Shown here in pieces: positions 53,683-61,815 of a DNA stretch of 64,000 nucleotides (the first letter of the stretch is position 1; every line of letters begins with the position of its first letter). The stretch lies in the NCBI GenBank assembly GCA_017531225.1, contig JAFXLL010000012.1, positions 1-64,000 on the forward strand, written 5' to 3'. The notes under the pieces are model-generated. The model was not told the origin of the DNA, searched no databases, and saw only the letters and a program-made list of their open reading frames with translations. Both the position numbers and the translations under genes were made by a program. Origin of the DNA: Bacteroidales bacterium. GTDB lineage: Bacteria > Bacteroidota > Bacteroidia > Bacteroidales > F082.

Positions 53683-55035
53683 ATGAGAGTAAATAAATTT
53701 GGTTTCTTGACGGTGTTGTTCCTTGGTGCCTTGGCTGGAGTCAAGGCCCAGGACACCGTCACAATGAACCTCAAGGAATGTATGCGCTATGCTGTGGAGC
53801 ACTCCACCAAGATACGCATTCAGCAAGCTGATAACCGTGATGCTCAAATCGATAGGCGTAATGCCATCTTGAATGCTTTTACGCCCGAGATAAGTGGCAA
53901 CACTTATGCATATTACAACTTTGGTCGTAGCATCGACCCGGAGACGAACACCTATAGCCTCACGACTTCGTTTCATAATGGTTACAGCCTATCGGCGGGT
54001 ATCGTTTTGTTCAATGGCTTTCAGGCGGTGAACAACCTCAAGATTACGAAAACCGCCCAGGAGATGGGCATTACGAAAGAGCAGCAGTTGGAAGACCAAA
54101 TTAGTCTTGCTACGATGGAGGCCTATTGCAATGTGCTTTATTTTACTGAAATGGAGAAGGCTTTACAAGCTCAAGTGGCTACGGCGGAAAAGGCATTACA
54201 GTTGGCTCAGAAGCAAGAAGGATTGGGTCAGAAATCACATGCCGACGTGGTGCAGATGCAGAGCGATCTTGCTGAGCGTCGGTATCAATTGACCATCTGC
54301 AGCAACAATCTCAACAATGCGATGATTACCCTGAAGGATGTGATGTTTTGGCCTGTCGAGGAACCGTTGAAGGTGGATGATGCTGTGGCGCAACAAGTCC
54401 CGTTGACGATACAAGGGGTTGGGACGCAAGCCTTGGTTGCACAAGCCAAGCGGCAGATGCCATCGGTGTTGTTGGCGGAAGGTATGATGAAAAATGCACG
54501 TCTTGCCCTAAAGACCGCCCGTTGGCAGATGTTGCCGACACTATCACTCTATGGTGGCTGGTCATCGAGCTACTTCACCTATCCAGGGAAGGCCGGTTAT
54601 GTACCGATGCCATATTTCAATCAACTCAAGAACAATGGAGGCGAGTACGTGCAAATCTCGTTGAACATCCCCATTTATGATCGACTTTCTAAACATTCCA
54701 ATATCTCGAAAAAGAAGAATGCCTACGACCGTGCGGTGGCCGATTACGAGCAGAGCTTGCAAACGGTGGAGGCTGAGGTGAGGCGTGCCGTTGCCGACCG
54801 CGATGGCACCGCCGACGCCTTGCACCAAGCCGAAACCCGTGCCGCCTTGCAGCAGGAAGCATTCGCCCTCAATGGCAAACGTTTCGAGCAGGGCCTAATC
54901 TCGTCCATCGAGTATCAGACCGCCTCCAACAACTATCTCAACGCCTTGGCGGAACAACTAAATGCAAGACTTCAATATTTCATTAAAAACAGCGTGGTAA
55001 AATATTATGCTGGAACCTCATACATTGAACAATAA
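53683..55035 (+). CDS. TolC-family outer-membrane efflux protein
   Basis: 450 residues with a signal peptide (about 1-22, ending VKAQ) and two outer-membrane efflux repeats, each with long alpha-helical hairpins (for example QVATAEKALQLAQKQEGLGQ, followed by a second at about 340-440). It forms the trimeric outer-membrane channel of a tripartite exporter. The HlyD/MacA-like adaptor follows, separated by 234 bases containing a repeat element. It is transcribed from sigma-54 site E directly after the regulator-kinase operon. Confidence 0.9.
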   Translation: MRVNKFGFLTVLFLGALAGVKAQDTVTMNLKECMRYAVEHSTKIRIQQADNRDAQIDRRNAILNAFTPEISGNTYAYYNFGRSIDPETNTYSLTTSFHNGYSLSAGIVLFNGFQAVNNLKITKTAQEMGITKEQQLEDQISLATMEAYCNVLYFTEMEKALQAQVATAEKALQLAQKQEGLGQKSHADVVQMQSDLAERRYQLTICSNNLNNAMITLKDVMFWPVEEPLKVDDAVAQQVPLTIQGVGTQALVAQAKRQMPSVLLAEGMMKNARLALKTARWQMLPTLSLYGGWSSSYFTYPGKAGYVPMPYFNQLKNNGGEYVQISLNIPIYDRLSKHSNISKKKNAYDRAVADYEQSLQTVEAEVRRAVADRDGTADALHQAETRAALQQEAFALNGKRFEQGLISSIEYQTASNNYLNALAEQLNARLQYFIKNSVVKYYAGTSYIEQ

Positions 55036-55061
55036 AAAACAAATTATAATGGAATCATTTT

Positions 55062-55185
55062 CTACAGAGCTAGCATCCCTGCGGGATGCGGATAGAATAG
55101 GGATGACGTGGGTTACAGAGCTGGAATTCCTCTTGGATGTGAATAATTTGGGGTAGTCGCACCCCGAGGGGTGCTAGCTCTGTAG
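55062..55185. repeat. REP-like palindromic repeat element
   Basis: A 124-base element bounded by inverted arms CTACAGAGCTAGCATCCC (left, from 55062) and GGGGTGCTAGCTCTGTAG (right, to 55185). Inside it are a short hairpin (ATCCCTGCGGGAT) and a third related unit TTACAGAGCTGGAATTCC at 55113-55130. Such arrays resemble REP/BIME elements of Bacteroidota moved by RAYT transposases; no transposase is present here. It separates TolC from its adaptor gene. Confidence 0.65.
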
Positions 55186-55211
55186 CCCCAGAGACAACGA
55201 ATCCCAACCCC

Positions 55212-55238
55212 ATCCCGCCGAGCGAAGCGAGGCGGGAT
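55212..55238. repeat. Short GC-rich hairpin in the TolC-adaptor spacer
   Basis: Arms ATCCCGCC and GGCGGGAT enclose 11 bases. No T run follows (the next bases are CAACAAAG), so it is probably a processing or stability hairpin or a second repeat fragment rather than a terminator. Confidence 0.5.
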
Positions 55239-55269
55239 CAACAAAGAACAAGAAAAAAAAAGATAAGAA

Positions 55270-56535
55270 ATGGAAACAATGGATCGTAAAATCGAAAAGA
55301 AAAAAGGCCTTGCCCTTGCATTCACTAAGAAAGCCTTGCCGTTCTGGGGCGGAGCATTGCTGCTGGTGTTTATCCTGTGGCTTATCTTCAGGGATGATGC
55401 CAAGAAACTTCGCATCGATGCGGACAATGTCACTATCGGGACAGTTACCTCAGGCGAGTTTAACGACTACATTCGCATCAGCGGTCAGGTGGCACCGATG
55501 ACCACCATTCAAATTAGTCCGCTTGAAGGTGGTGTAGTGCAGCAGATCGTCACCGAGGAAGGCAGCCGCGTAAAACAAGGTGATGTAATTCTGATTTTGA
55601 GCAACGAAAACCTCGACATGCAGATACTGAATTCTGAAGCTGATCTTGCCGAAAAAGAGAATATCCTCCGCAACACGATGATCCAGATGGAACAGCAGAA
55701 GCTGAGTGTAGAGCAGGAGAAGCTGCAACTACAAATGGAGGTGCGTCGCAATAAACGCACTTACGAGTCGCAGAAGGTCCTCTTTGAAGATGGTCTCATC
55801 GCCCGTGAGGATTTCCTGAAAGCAGAAGAAGACTACGAGCTGTCGAACAGTCGACTGAAACTGGTGGAGAACCGTGCTAAGCAGGATAGCCTCTATCGTT
55901 CAGTGGAAATCACACAGATGCGCGAAAGCCTCGACAATATGCGTCAGAACATGATGATGATTCGCCGCCGCAAGGATAATCTCACCATCAAGGCACCTAT
56001 TGATGGCGAATTGGGATTGCTGGATGTGGTGTTGGGGCAATCGGTGGCGACAGGCTCTAAAATCGGACAGATCAACAATCTTGACAGCTATAAGATTGAG
56101 GCCCAGATTGACGAGCATTACATTGACCGTATCTCCGCTGGTTTGGAGGCCACTTTTGAGAGGCAGAGCGAGAAGTATTTGGCACAGATTCGCAAAGTGT
56201 ATCCCGAAGTGCGCGACGGCAAGTTCAAGGCCGACTTCAAATTTGCCGAGCAACAGCCCGAGAACATCCGTAGCGGACAGACCTATTACCTCAATCTGCA
56301 GCTCGGCCAGCCTGTGGAAGCAATTTTGATCCCTCGCGGCGCATTTTACCAAAAGACTGGTGGCAAGTGGATCTATGTGCTTTCGCCCGATGGTAGCAAG
56401 GCTGTGAAACGTGACATCCGAATCGGTCGTCAGAACCCGCAATATTACGAGGTTGTCGAGGGCTTGGAGCCAGGGGAGAAGGTGATTACCTCTTCGTATG
56501 ATAATTTCGGAGAGAGTGATGTCTTGGTGTTTTGA
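55270..56535 (+). CDS. HlyD/MacA-type periplasmic adaptor protein
   Basis: 421 residues. A membrane helix at about 25-43 (WGGALLLVFILWLIF) is followed by a barrel-sandwich hybrid (ISPLEGGVVQQIVTEEGSRV), a long coiled-coil hairpin (about 115-215) and beta-barrel and membrane-proximal domains, with IKAPIDGELGLLDV marking the second half of the lipoyl-like domain. It links an inner-membrane permease to TolC. With TolC just upstream and MacB-like permeases in the same regulon, it is a MacA-like partner. It probably shares the site E transcript. Confidence 0.9.
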   Translation: METMDRKIEKKKGLALAFTKKALPFWGGALLLVFILWLIFRDDAKKLRIDADNVTIGTVTSGEFNDYIRISGQVAPMTTIQISPLEGGVVQQIVTEEGSRVKQGDVILILSNENLDMQILNSEADLAEKENILRNTMIQMEQQKLSVEQEKLQLQMEVRRNKRTYESQKVLFEDGLIAREDFLKAEEDYELSNSRLKLVENRAKQDSLYRSVEITQMRESLDNMRQNMMMIRRRKDNLTIKAPIDGELGLLDVVLGQSVATGSKIGQINNLDSYKIEAQIDEHYIDRISAGLEATFERQSEKYLAQIRKVYPEVRDGKFKADFKFAEQQPENIRSGQTYYLNLQLGQPVEAILIPRGAFYQKTGGKWIYVLSPDGSKAVKRDIRIGRQNPQYYEVVEGLEPGEKVITSSYDNFGESDVLVF

Positions 56536-56543
56536 AAAATTTG

Positions 56544-56551
56544 TATTTTTG
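56544..56551 (+). promoter_or_regulatory. -7 promoter element of the M28 peptidase gene
   Basis: TATTTTTG fits TAnnTTTG, 24 bases before ATG 56576. Confidence 0.55.
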
Positions 56552-56575
56552 ACAAATCTCTTCAAAAACAAAAAA

Positions 56576-58525
56576 ATGAAAAGAATTAGCTTTAACAGGT
56601 CCTTATTCATCCTTTGGATTCTTCTGCTTGAAGTCCATGCTGTGCAAGCCCAAGTTATCGATAACAAAGGCAACCGCAACCAAACCTATCCTCTTGTCAC
56701 AGAGACCAATCCAGCCGTGGTTGAGATGATCAATCAGGTGGATACCATGAACCTGTATAACACCATCGCTTGGATGCAGCAATACATCCGCGACGCATCG
56801 TCACCTGAGGCGCTGCTCACTCAAAACTACCTTCTCGACCGATTTGATGAACTTGGTTTGGAGACGTATGTACATGATTTCCCTATGACTATTGGAGGGA
56901 TGGACACTCTCGATGCGGGCAATATCATCGCTATCCAGCAGGGCACTGAGTTCCCTGAAAAGTACGTCATTGTTTCGGCGCATTACGACCATCATCTTGG
57001 TCCTGGTGCAGATGACAATGCCTCGGGAACCTCAGGAGTGCTTGAATGCGCACGCATTTTAAGCCAGTATTCATTCAAACGGACCATTCTTTACATTGTT
57101 TTCAATGGTGAAGAGTATGGTAGACTCGGCAGTTATCCCTTTGCCCAAAAATGCGCTCGCGAAGAGATGGAAATCACCGGTGTCTTCAATATGGATATGA
57201 TTGGCTTTTGGCCAGGCAATGAATATGGCGACATCACTATGTATTCAGGTTATTCCTATATTTCACAACAGCTTTTCGACTTTTATCAGCAAGTCGCTAA
57301 TCTCTATATTCCTGAAATACCCACCCACCGTTTCACCCATGGAGACTCCTCGGGCGGTGACCACAATAGCTTCAACATCCGCGAATATCCCGCATTGTAT
57401 ATCGGCGACATTGAGTATCTTCGCTACCACCCTTACTATCATACTCCAACCGATTCCATAGGAGCTGGTGTAAATTGCTTCGCCTTGGCTGAAGGCTTCG
57501 TGAAAGCGGTCATCGCTGCTACTGCCGAACTCGCCAACGGATGGATGGCTCCGCAAGATTTCAGCGCCATCGTCAAGGACGGGAACGTGTTTTTGAGTTG
57601 GGATGACGCACCTGAAACTGAGTCTTACAAAGTCTTCAAAGATGGCGGACTTCTTGTTGAAACAACAGAAAACACATTTGTGGATTTGGATTTTGTTGGC
57701 GGCGAGTGGCATAAATACTATGTGAAAGGCATCAATTCCGATGGTTTGGAAAGCCCGGCCTCAAATCCAGATTCCGTGTTCTTCCTTGAGCCGCTTCAAA
57801 TTCCTGTTTTCTACGATTTTGAAGATGGCACAGCAGAAGGACTGATTTTGAACAACGACAATTGGAGCTTTGCCAATTGGCAATCGCATAACGGATTGAA
57901 GTCAACCACTAACACCATGGACAATATCCTACAAATCGCTGAATTTCAGTGGTTTTCTATTCCAGAATCCGTTGAGGATATCTCTTTGGGATTAAAAATA
58001 GCAAGGCTCATCAGCAATGGATGGCTCCCTTATAGCCCCAACGTGTATGTGGAAGTGACTACCGACAGGAAGACCTGGCATAAATTAGCAACGGTACTCC
58101 CTGCACAGCAAGGACAGTGGGGTACATATACCATCTCTCTCAATGACTTTATTGGACAAGAATACGTTCAACCGAGAATCAGATTTGAGGGAAACGGTAG
58201 ATCAGGGCAATACAGAATAGACAATGTCGTTCACATCGATGATTTGTACATTAGTTTTAGTTCCACCGAAACCGCCGAACATCTTGCCCAAGAAAGCTTC
58301 AAGTTGCTAGTGACCCCCAATCCATCGAATGGCGTCGTTACCATCACAACGGGGTTGGAACACACCTATTGCCTCACGGTATTCAACCTGACAGGCATAA
58401 AGTTGTTCTCAAAGGAATCTTTCTCTGACGGAACACTTGATTTAAGTTCATTCCCCCAAGGGACTTATTTCATCGCTGTCGATAATGGCACCGACAGGAT
58501 CACAAAACGGGTGGTTTTGAAATAA
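56576..58525 (+). CDS. Secreted M28 metallopeptidase with Fn3-like and T9SS sorting domains
   Basis: 649 residues from ATG 56576, which opens a signal peptide ending VQAQ (about 25). M28 ligands appear in order: HYDHHLGPGADDNASG, NGEEYG, NMDMIGFW and a late His in YHTPTDS. A fibronectin type III-like section follows (about 330-400, SYKVFKDGG), then a jelly-roll-like region and a T9SS sorting domain (VTPNPSNGVVTITT ... GTYFIAVDNGTDRITKRVVLK). Predicted to be an exported aminopeptidase. The frame is open further upstream but would overlap the adaptor gene and bury the signal peptide. Confidence 0.88.
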   Translation: MKRISFNRSLFILWILLLEVHAVQAQVIDNKGNRNQTYPLVTETNPAVVEMINQVDTMNLYNTIAWMQQYIRDASSPEALLTQNYLLDRFDELGLETYVHDFPMTIGGMDTLDAGNIIAIQQGTEFPEKYVIVSAHYDHHLGPGADDNASGTSGVLECARILSQYSFKRTILYIVFNGEEYGRLGSYPFAQKCAREEMEITGVFNMDMIGFWPGNEYGDITMYSGYSYISQQLFDFYQQVANLYIPEIPTHRFTHGDSSGGDHNSFNIREYPALYIGDIEYLRYHPYYHTPTDSIGAGVNCFALAEGFVKAVIAATAELANGWMAPQDFSAIVKDGNVFLSWDDAPETESYKVFKDGGLLVETTENTFVDLDFVGGEWHKYYVKGINSDGLESPASNPDSVFFLEPLQIPVFYDFEDGTAEGLILNNDNWSFANWQSHNGLKSTTNTMDNILQIAEFQWFSIPESVEDISLGLKIARLISNGWLPYSPNVYVEVTTDRKTWHKLATVLPAQQGQWGTYTISLNDFIGQEYVQPRIRFEGNGRSGQYRIDNVVHIDDLYISFSSTETAEHLAQESFKLLVTPNPSNGVVTITTGLEHTYCLTVFNLTGIKLFSKESFSDGTLDLSSFPQGTYFIAVDNGTDRITKRVVLK

Positions 58526-58529
58526 AATG

Positions 58530-58937
58530 CTATGATGTGATAGATTGCAACTCTTTACCTAACTCATGTAAAGCGTTAACTATTCTTTCGCTTTGAGGTT
58601 TTCGTGGCTTGCTGCGACCACAGATGTAATGCCCTAGTTGCCTTTGGTTTATTCCCGTCATTCGTGAAAGGGCGGCTCTGGTCAGGATCTTATCGTAGCA
58701 ATATAGAAGGCTTTGGATGTCCATCTTGAAGAGCAATTCATAGTCATTGTCAAATTCGGTTGGATAGGGATCGTGGTCCATCTTGGCGCAGTCCACATAG
58801 AAGCCGATGCTTTCCTTGACATAGTTGACGAATTCTGAGAAGTTACCTGTGAACGCTACAATCCATCCTGGAAGTAGTTCGCAGCTGGCGCTGAATCCAT
58901 TTTCAGTTTTTGATGTAGAAATGATAACTTGTTCCAT
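58530..58937 (-). CDS. hicB: HicB-family antitoxin with helix-turn-helix
   Basis: 135 residues. The N-terminal half resembles a degenerate HicB RNase-H-like domain (SCELLPGWIVAFTGNFSEF), and the C-terminal half has a helix-turn-helix (RAALSRMTGINQRQLGHYICG, about 86-107). It lies 21 bases downstream of the HicA gene in the usual hicA-hicB order. It should neutralise HicA and repress the hicAB promoter. It ends convergently with the M28 peptidase gene, with 4 bases between the stop codons. Confidence 0.8.
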   Translation of the reverse strand: MEQVIISTSKTENGFSASCELLPGWIVAFTGNFSEFVNYVKESIGFYVDCAKMDHDPYPTEFDNDYELLFKMDIQSLLYCYDKILTRAALSRMTGINQRQLGHYICGRSKPRKPQSERIVNALHELGKELQSITS

Positions 58938-58958
58938 TTTCTCTATAGTTTTAGAATG

Positions 58959-59147
58959 TTAATCCAGACTGTTTTCGATACTTTTCAGTTCATCTCCCCA
59001 TGTGTCATCGCTTGGTTTCCCGTTCACTGTGACTTTACCTTTTTTCGTAGGATGCCTGAATTGTCGATGGCTCCCGACTTGATGAACCAAATACCAACCG
59101 TCTTTAGCTAATATCTTTAGAATTTTACTGGTTTTGACAATCTTCAT
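58959..59147 (-). CDS. hicA: HicA-family toxin
   Basis: 62 residues with the HicA double-stranded-RNA-binding fold: KILKILAKDGWYLVHQVGSH followed by RQFRHPTKKGKVTVNGKPSD. The catalytic His is in the GSHRQFRHP motif. HicA toxins cleave mRNA and tmRNA. Small size, first position and the adjacent HicB gene support the call. Confidence 0.88.
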   Translation of the reverse strand: MKIVKTSKILKILAKDGWYLVHQVGSHRQFRHPTKKGKVTVNGKPSDDTWGDELKSIENSLD

Positions 59148-59162
59148 TGTTTGATTGATTTT

Positions 59163-59222
59163 GCAAAAATAGTATTTCTACTATTATTTTGGAATAAAAA
59201 GAATGAATTTTTTGCAAAGATA
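59163..59222 (-). promoter_or_regulatory. hicAB promoter region with overlapping operator
   Basis: Two minus-strand -7 boxes: TATTTTTGC at 59171-59163 and TATCTTTGC at 59222-59214. The first overlaps a perfect inverted repeat AATAGTA-TTTC-TACTATT (59168-59185), a likely HicB operator. This and site F fill the 305 bases between hicA and the next permease gene. Confidence 0.55.
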
Positions 59223-59316
59223 AAAAGATTTTCAAAAATGTTATAATAAAATACTTATAATAATAGAAATTATTAGTATTTAAGAATATTTGTTGAAAAA
59301 GACCTTGAATTTGGCG

Positions 59317-59424
59317 TTGTAAAGAATCTTTACACCCGCTGTAAAGAAACTTTACACTTTCATCAAATCGGAAAAATGTATTTCTTTGATTCATAGTATT
59401 TTGTGTTTTTGGCATAAAGAATGA
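59317..59424 (+). promoter_or_regulatory. Sigma-54 promoter with twin-palindrome enhancer, site F
   Basis: Palindrome 1 TTGTAAAGAATCTTTACAC (59317-59335) and palindrome 2 CTGTAAAGAAACTTTACAC (59339-59357), centres 22 bp apart. The -24 GG is at 59411-59412 (TTTTGGCAT) and the -12 G at 59423 (ATGA). Predicted start near 59436, ATG at 59453. Confidence 0.8.
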
Positions 59425-59452
59425 TTAACCCTTTTGCCAAATTATATCTGAC

Positions 59453-61804
59453 ATGAAAACCTACCTAAAATTCCTATCCCGCAATAAACTCTACACCGCC
59501 ATTGAGTTTATCGGATTGAGTGTGGCATTGGCTTTCGTCATCATCGCCTTCTGCTATGTGATGCAGCAATACGCCATTACCAAGGAAAATCCTGACCGTG
59601 AACGCATCTACGCTGTGAGTTCTGATAAAACCAATTCTTACGGTATGAAGGACGCCATCGACGGCAAACTACCTGAGATTGAGTGTGTATCCCGTTTCCA
59701 ATTCCATCGTGATGAAATCATCAAATCTAAAAGTCAGTCATTTGTAGGTACTCAGCTCCTCTGCGACCGCCAGTTCTTCGACATCTTCCCCGTGAAGCTG
59801 GTGGAAGGCAATCCCGATGAAATCACCCATCAAGGTGCAGCCTTCATCTCGGAGGATCTCGCCCGAAAGATGGATGGCGAAATCATCGGCCGGGAACTGA
59901 TCATGCGTACCGACACCCTGAACATCGTCGGTGTGTTCTCTGATTTGGGTAGTTCCCTGATGTATCTTACCGAGGTCATCTCTAATTTTGAGACCAGTCG
60001 GAACACCGTGGATGTCATGTATCGGGAAAACCTCTACAATTGGTTTTCCAACATCAATGTGTTCCTCAAGGTAAGGCCAGATACCGACCGTGACGAGTTG
60101 TTGGAAAAACTGAAAGGTCTTTATGTGGAGACATATAAGAAAAGCAAGGAAAAAGGCGAAGATGTTAGCTTGATGCGCTTGGACGAGCTCTTCTTCAGCG
60201 GCTCTGCGGCCTTTCTCCGAAAGGGCGACAAATCGATGCTGAAAACCATGACTATCATTGGGCTGCTCTTGCTCATATCAGCCCTGATCAACTATATCAA
60301 CCTCAATCTTGCTTTGACAGGGAAACGCGCCAAGGAGATGGCTTCGCGACGGCTGCTTGGAGCGCAACGGATAGACATCATAGGTAAATACTTGGCGGAA
60401 TCATTCGCTTTCACGTTGTGCTGTTTCGTAGTGGGCTTGCTGATCGCCGAAGCCATTCTCCCTGTCGTGAACCAGCTTTTGAGAGCCTCCATTGAGATTA
60501 GAGTACCCTGTTCGATTGGCTATCTGTTTGGTTATCTGTTGATTGTCGTAGCTGTGTCGTTGTTAGCAGGGCTGATTCCCGCCTTCATCATTGCCCAGAC
60601 CCAGCCCATTGACGTGGTGAGGGGAACTTTCCGTTACCATAGCAAGATGGTGCTTTCCAAGATCTTTATTGTGTTGCAGAATGTGTTGGCTATCGCCTTG
60701 ATTGCCTTGGTGCTGACCATGGAGTTGCAGATGCGCCACATGGTGAATCGCCCCATGGGATTGAATATGGAAAATTTGTATTTCCATAATTCCGACCTGA
60801 ATTACACCGACGAGCTTGAGCCATGGGTCAATGACCTCCGTGCCTTGCCTTGCGTGAAAGAAATCGGTTTTTCCGAGAATGTGCCTGGTGTCGTTCGGAT
60901 GAAGTTTGGGGTGAATAAGATGTGTGAGACCGATAAACACTCCCAAGTGTGTTTGCTCCAATGTGATAAGCAGGCGTTTAAAATGTTTGGCTTCGAGGTG
61001 GTGGAGCAGTTCAAGGAACCTGATGAAAACAGTTTTTGGATTACTGAAAATACCGTGGCTGGCATGACGGGCATGCCTCATGGCGTCAACAATTTCGACA
61101 CCATCATGGCTTGGAAGAACAACAATCTCGCCAACGATTGCTGTGGTGTTATCAAGGATTTCAATATGTATGATGCCTTGCACGCCACCGATGAGGATTA
61201 TGCCATTGTGTTTGGAGGCGATCTCGGCTTCACGGGTGTCGCAGAGCCTCATGTTGTGAATCCCTTGATGGAAATTGTTGGTGACCACAAAGAAGCTAAA
61301 AAGGCCATCGATGCGCTGTACAAGAAACATTGCGAGGCGGTTTTCGGTACTTACATGGAACCCGACTATAATGACTTTATCAGTAATGTAATCGCCAAGC
61401 AATATGACAAGACAAAGCGCCAAATGCGCCTCATCGAGCTGATCATGGGCATCTCGGTGCTGCTGTCACTGCTTGGCTTAGTGGCCATGAGCACGCATTT
61501 CGCTTCCGAGAGGGAGAAAACCATCGCAGTCCGTAAGGTGTTTGGTGGCACAATGCAGAGCGAGATTCGCCGCAACCTGAAGGAGTATATCGTCATGATA
61601 CTGATTGCCAATGCCATTGCCATTCCCGTGTCGGTTTGGCTCTGCAAGCGCTATTTGGAGGACTTCGCCTATCGCATCGACTTGTATCCGTGGATCTTTA
61701 TGGTCACTGCGGTGCTGTCGTTCGTCATTGCCATCGGCTCGGTGCTGTGGCAAATCGTCTCCGTGGCACGAGTGAATCCGGTGAATGCATTGAAGAAAGA
61801 ATAA
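59453..61804 (+). CDS. Duplicated FtsX/MacB-type ABC permease (subtype 1)
   Basis: 783 residues. The start KTYLKFLSRNKLYTAIEFIG places it in subtype 1. The first coupling region is KRAKEMASRRLLGAQRIDI, the second EKTIAVRKVFGGTMQSEI, and the chain ends NPVNALKKE. Two MacB-core extracytoplasmic domains alternate with the helix groups as in the other copies. It is followed after 11 bases by a subtype 2 permease, so this unit (site F) may make a subtype 1-subtype 2 pair. Confidence 0.88.
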   Translation: MKTYLKFLSRNKLYTAIEFIGLSVALAFVIIAFCYVMQQYAITKENPDRERIYAVSSDKTNSYGMKDAIDGKLPEIECVSRFQFHRDEIIKSKSQSFVGTQLLCDRQFFDIFPVKLVEGNPDEITHQGAAFISEDLARKMDGEIIGRELIMRTDTLNIVGVFSDLGSSLMYLTEVISNFETSRNTVDVMYRENLYNWFSNINVFLKVRPDTDRDELLEKLKGLYVETYKKSKEKGEDVSLMRLDELFFSGSAAFLRKGDKSMLKTMTIIGLLLLISALINYINLNLALTGKRAKEMASRRLLGAQRIDIIGKYLAESFAFTLCCFVVGLLIAEAILPVVNQLLRASIEIRVPCSIGYLFGYLLIVVAVSLLAGLIPAFIIAQTQPIDVVRGTFRYHSKMVLSKIFIVLQNVLAIALIALVLTMELQMRHMVNRPMGLNMENLYFHNSDLNYTDELEPWVNDLRALPCVKEIGFSENVPGVVRMKFGVNKMCETDKHSQVCLLQCDKQAFKMFGFEVVEQFKEPDENSFWITENTVAGMTGMPHGVNNFDTIMAWKNNNLANDCCGVIKDFNMYDALHATDEDYAIVFGGDLGFTGVAEPHVVNPLMEIVGDHKEAKKAIDALYKKHCEAVFGTYMEPDYNDFISNVIAKQYDKTKRQMRLIELIMGISVLLSLLGLVAMSTHFASEREKTIAVRKVFGGTMQSEIRRNLKEYIVMILIANAIAIPVSVWLCKRYLEDFAYRIDLYPWIFMVTAVLSFVIAIGSVLWQIVSVARVNPVNALKKE

Positions 61805-61815
61805 AGCTCATAGCT

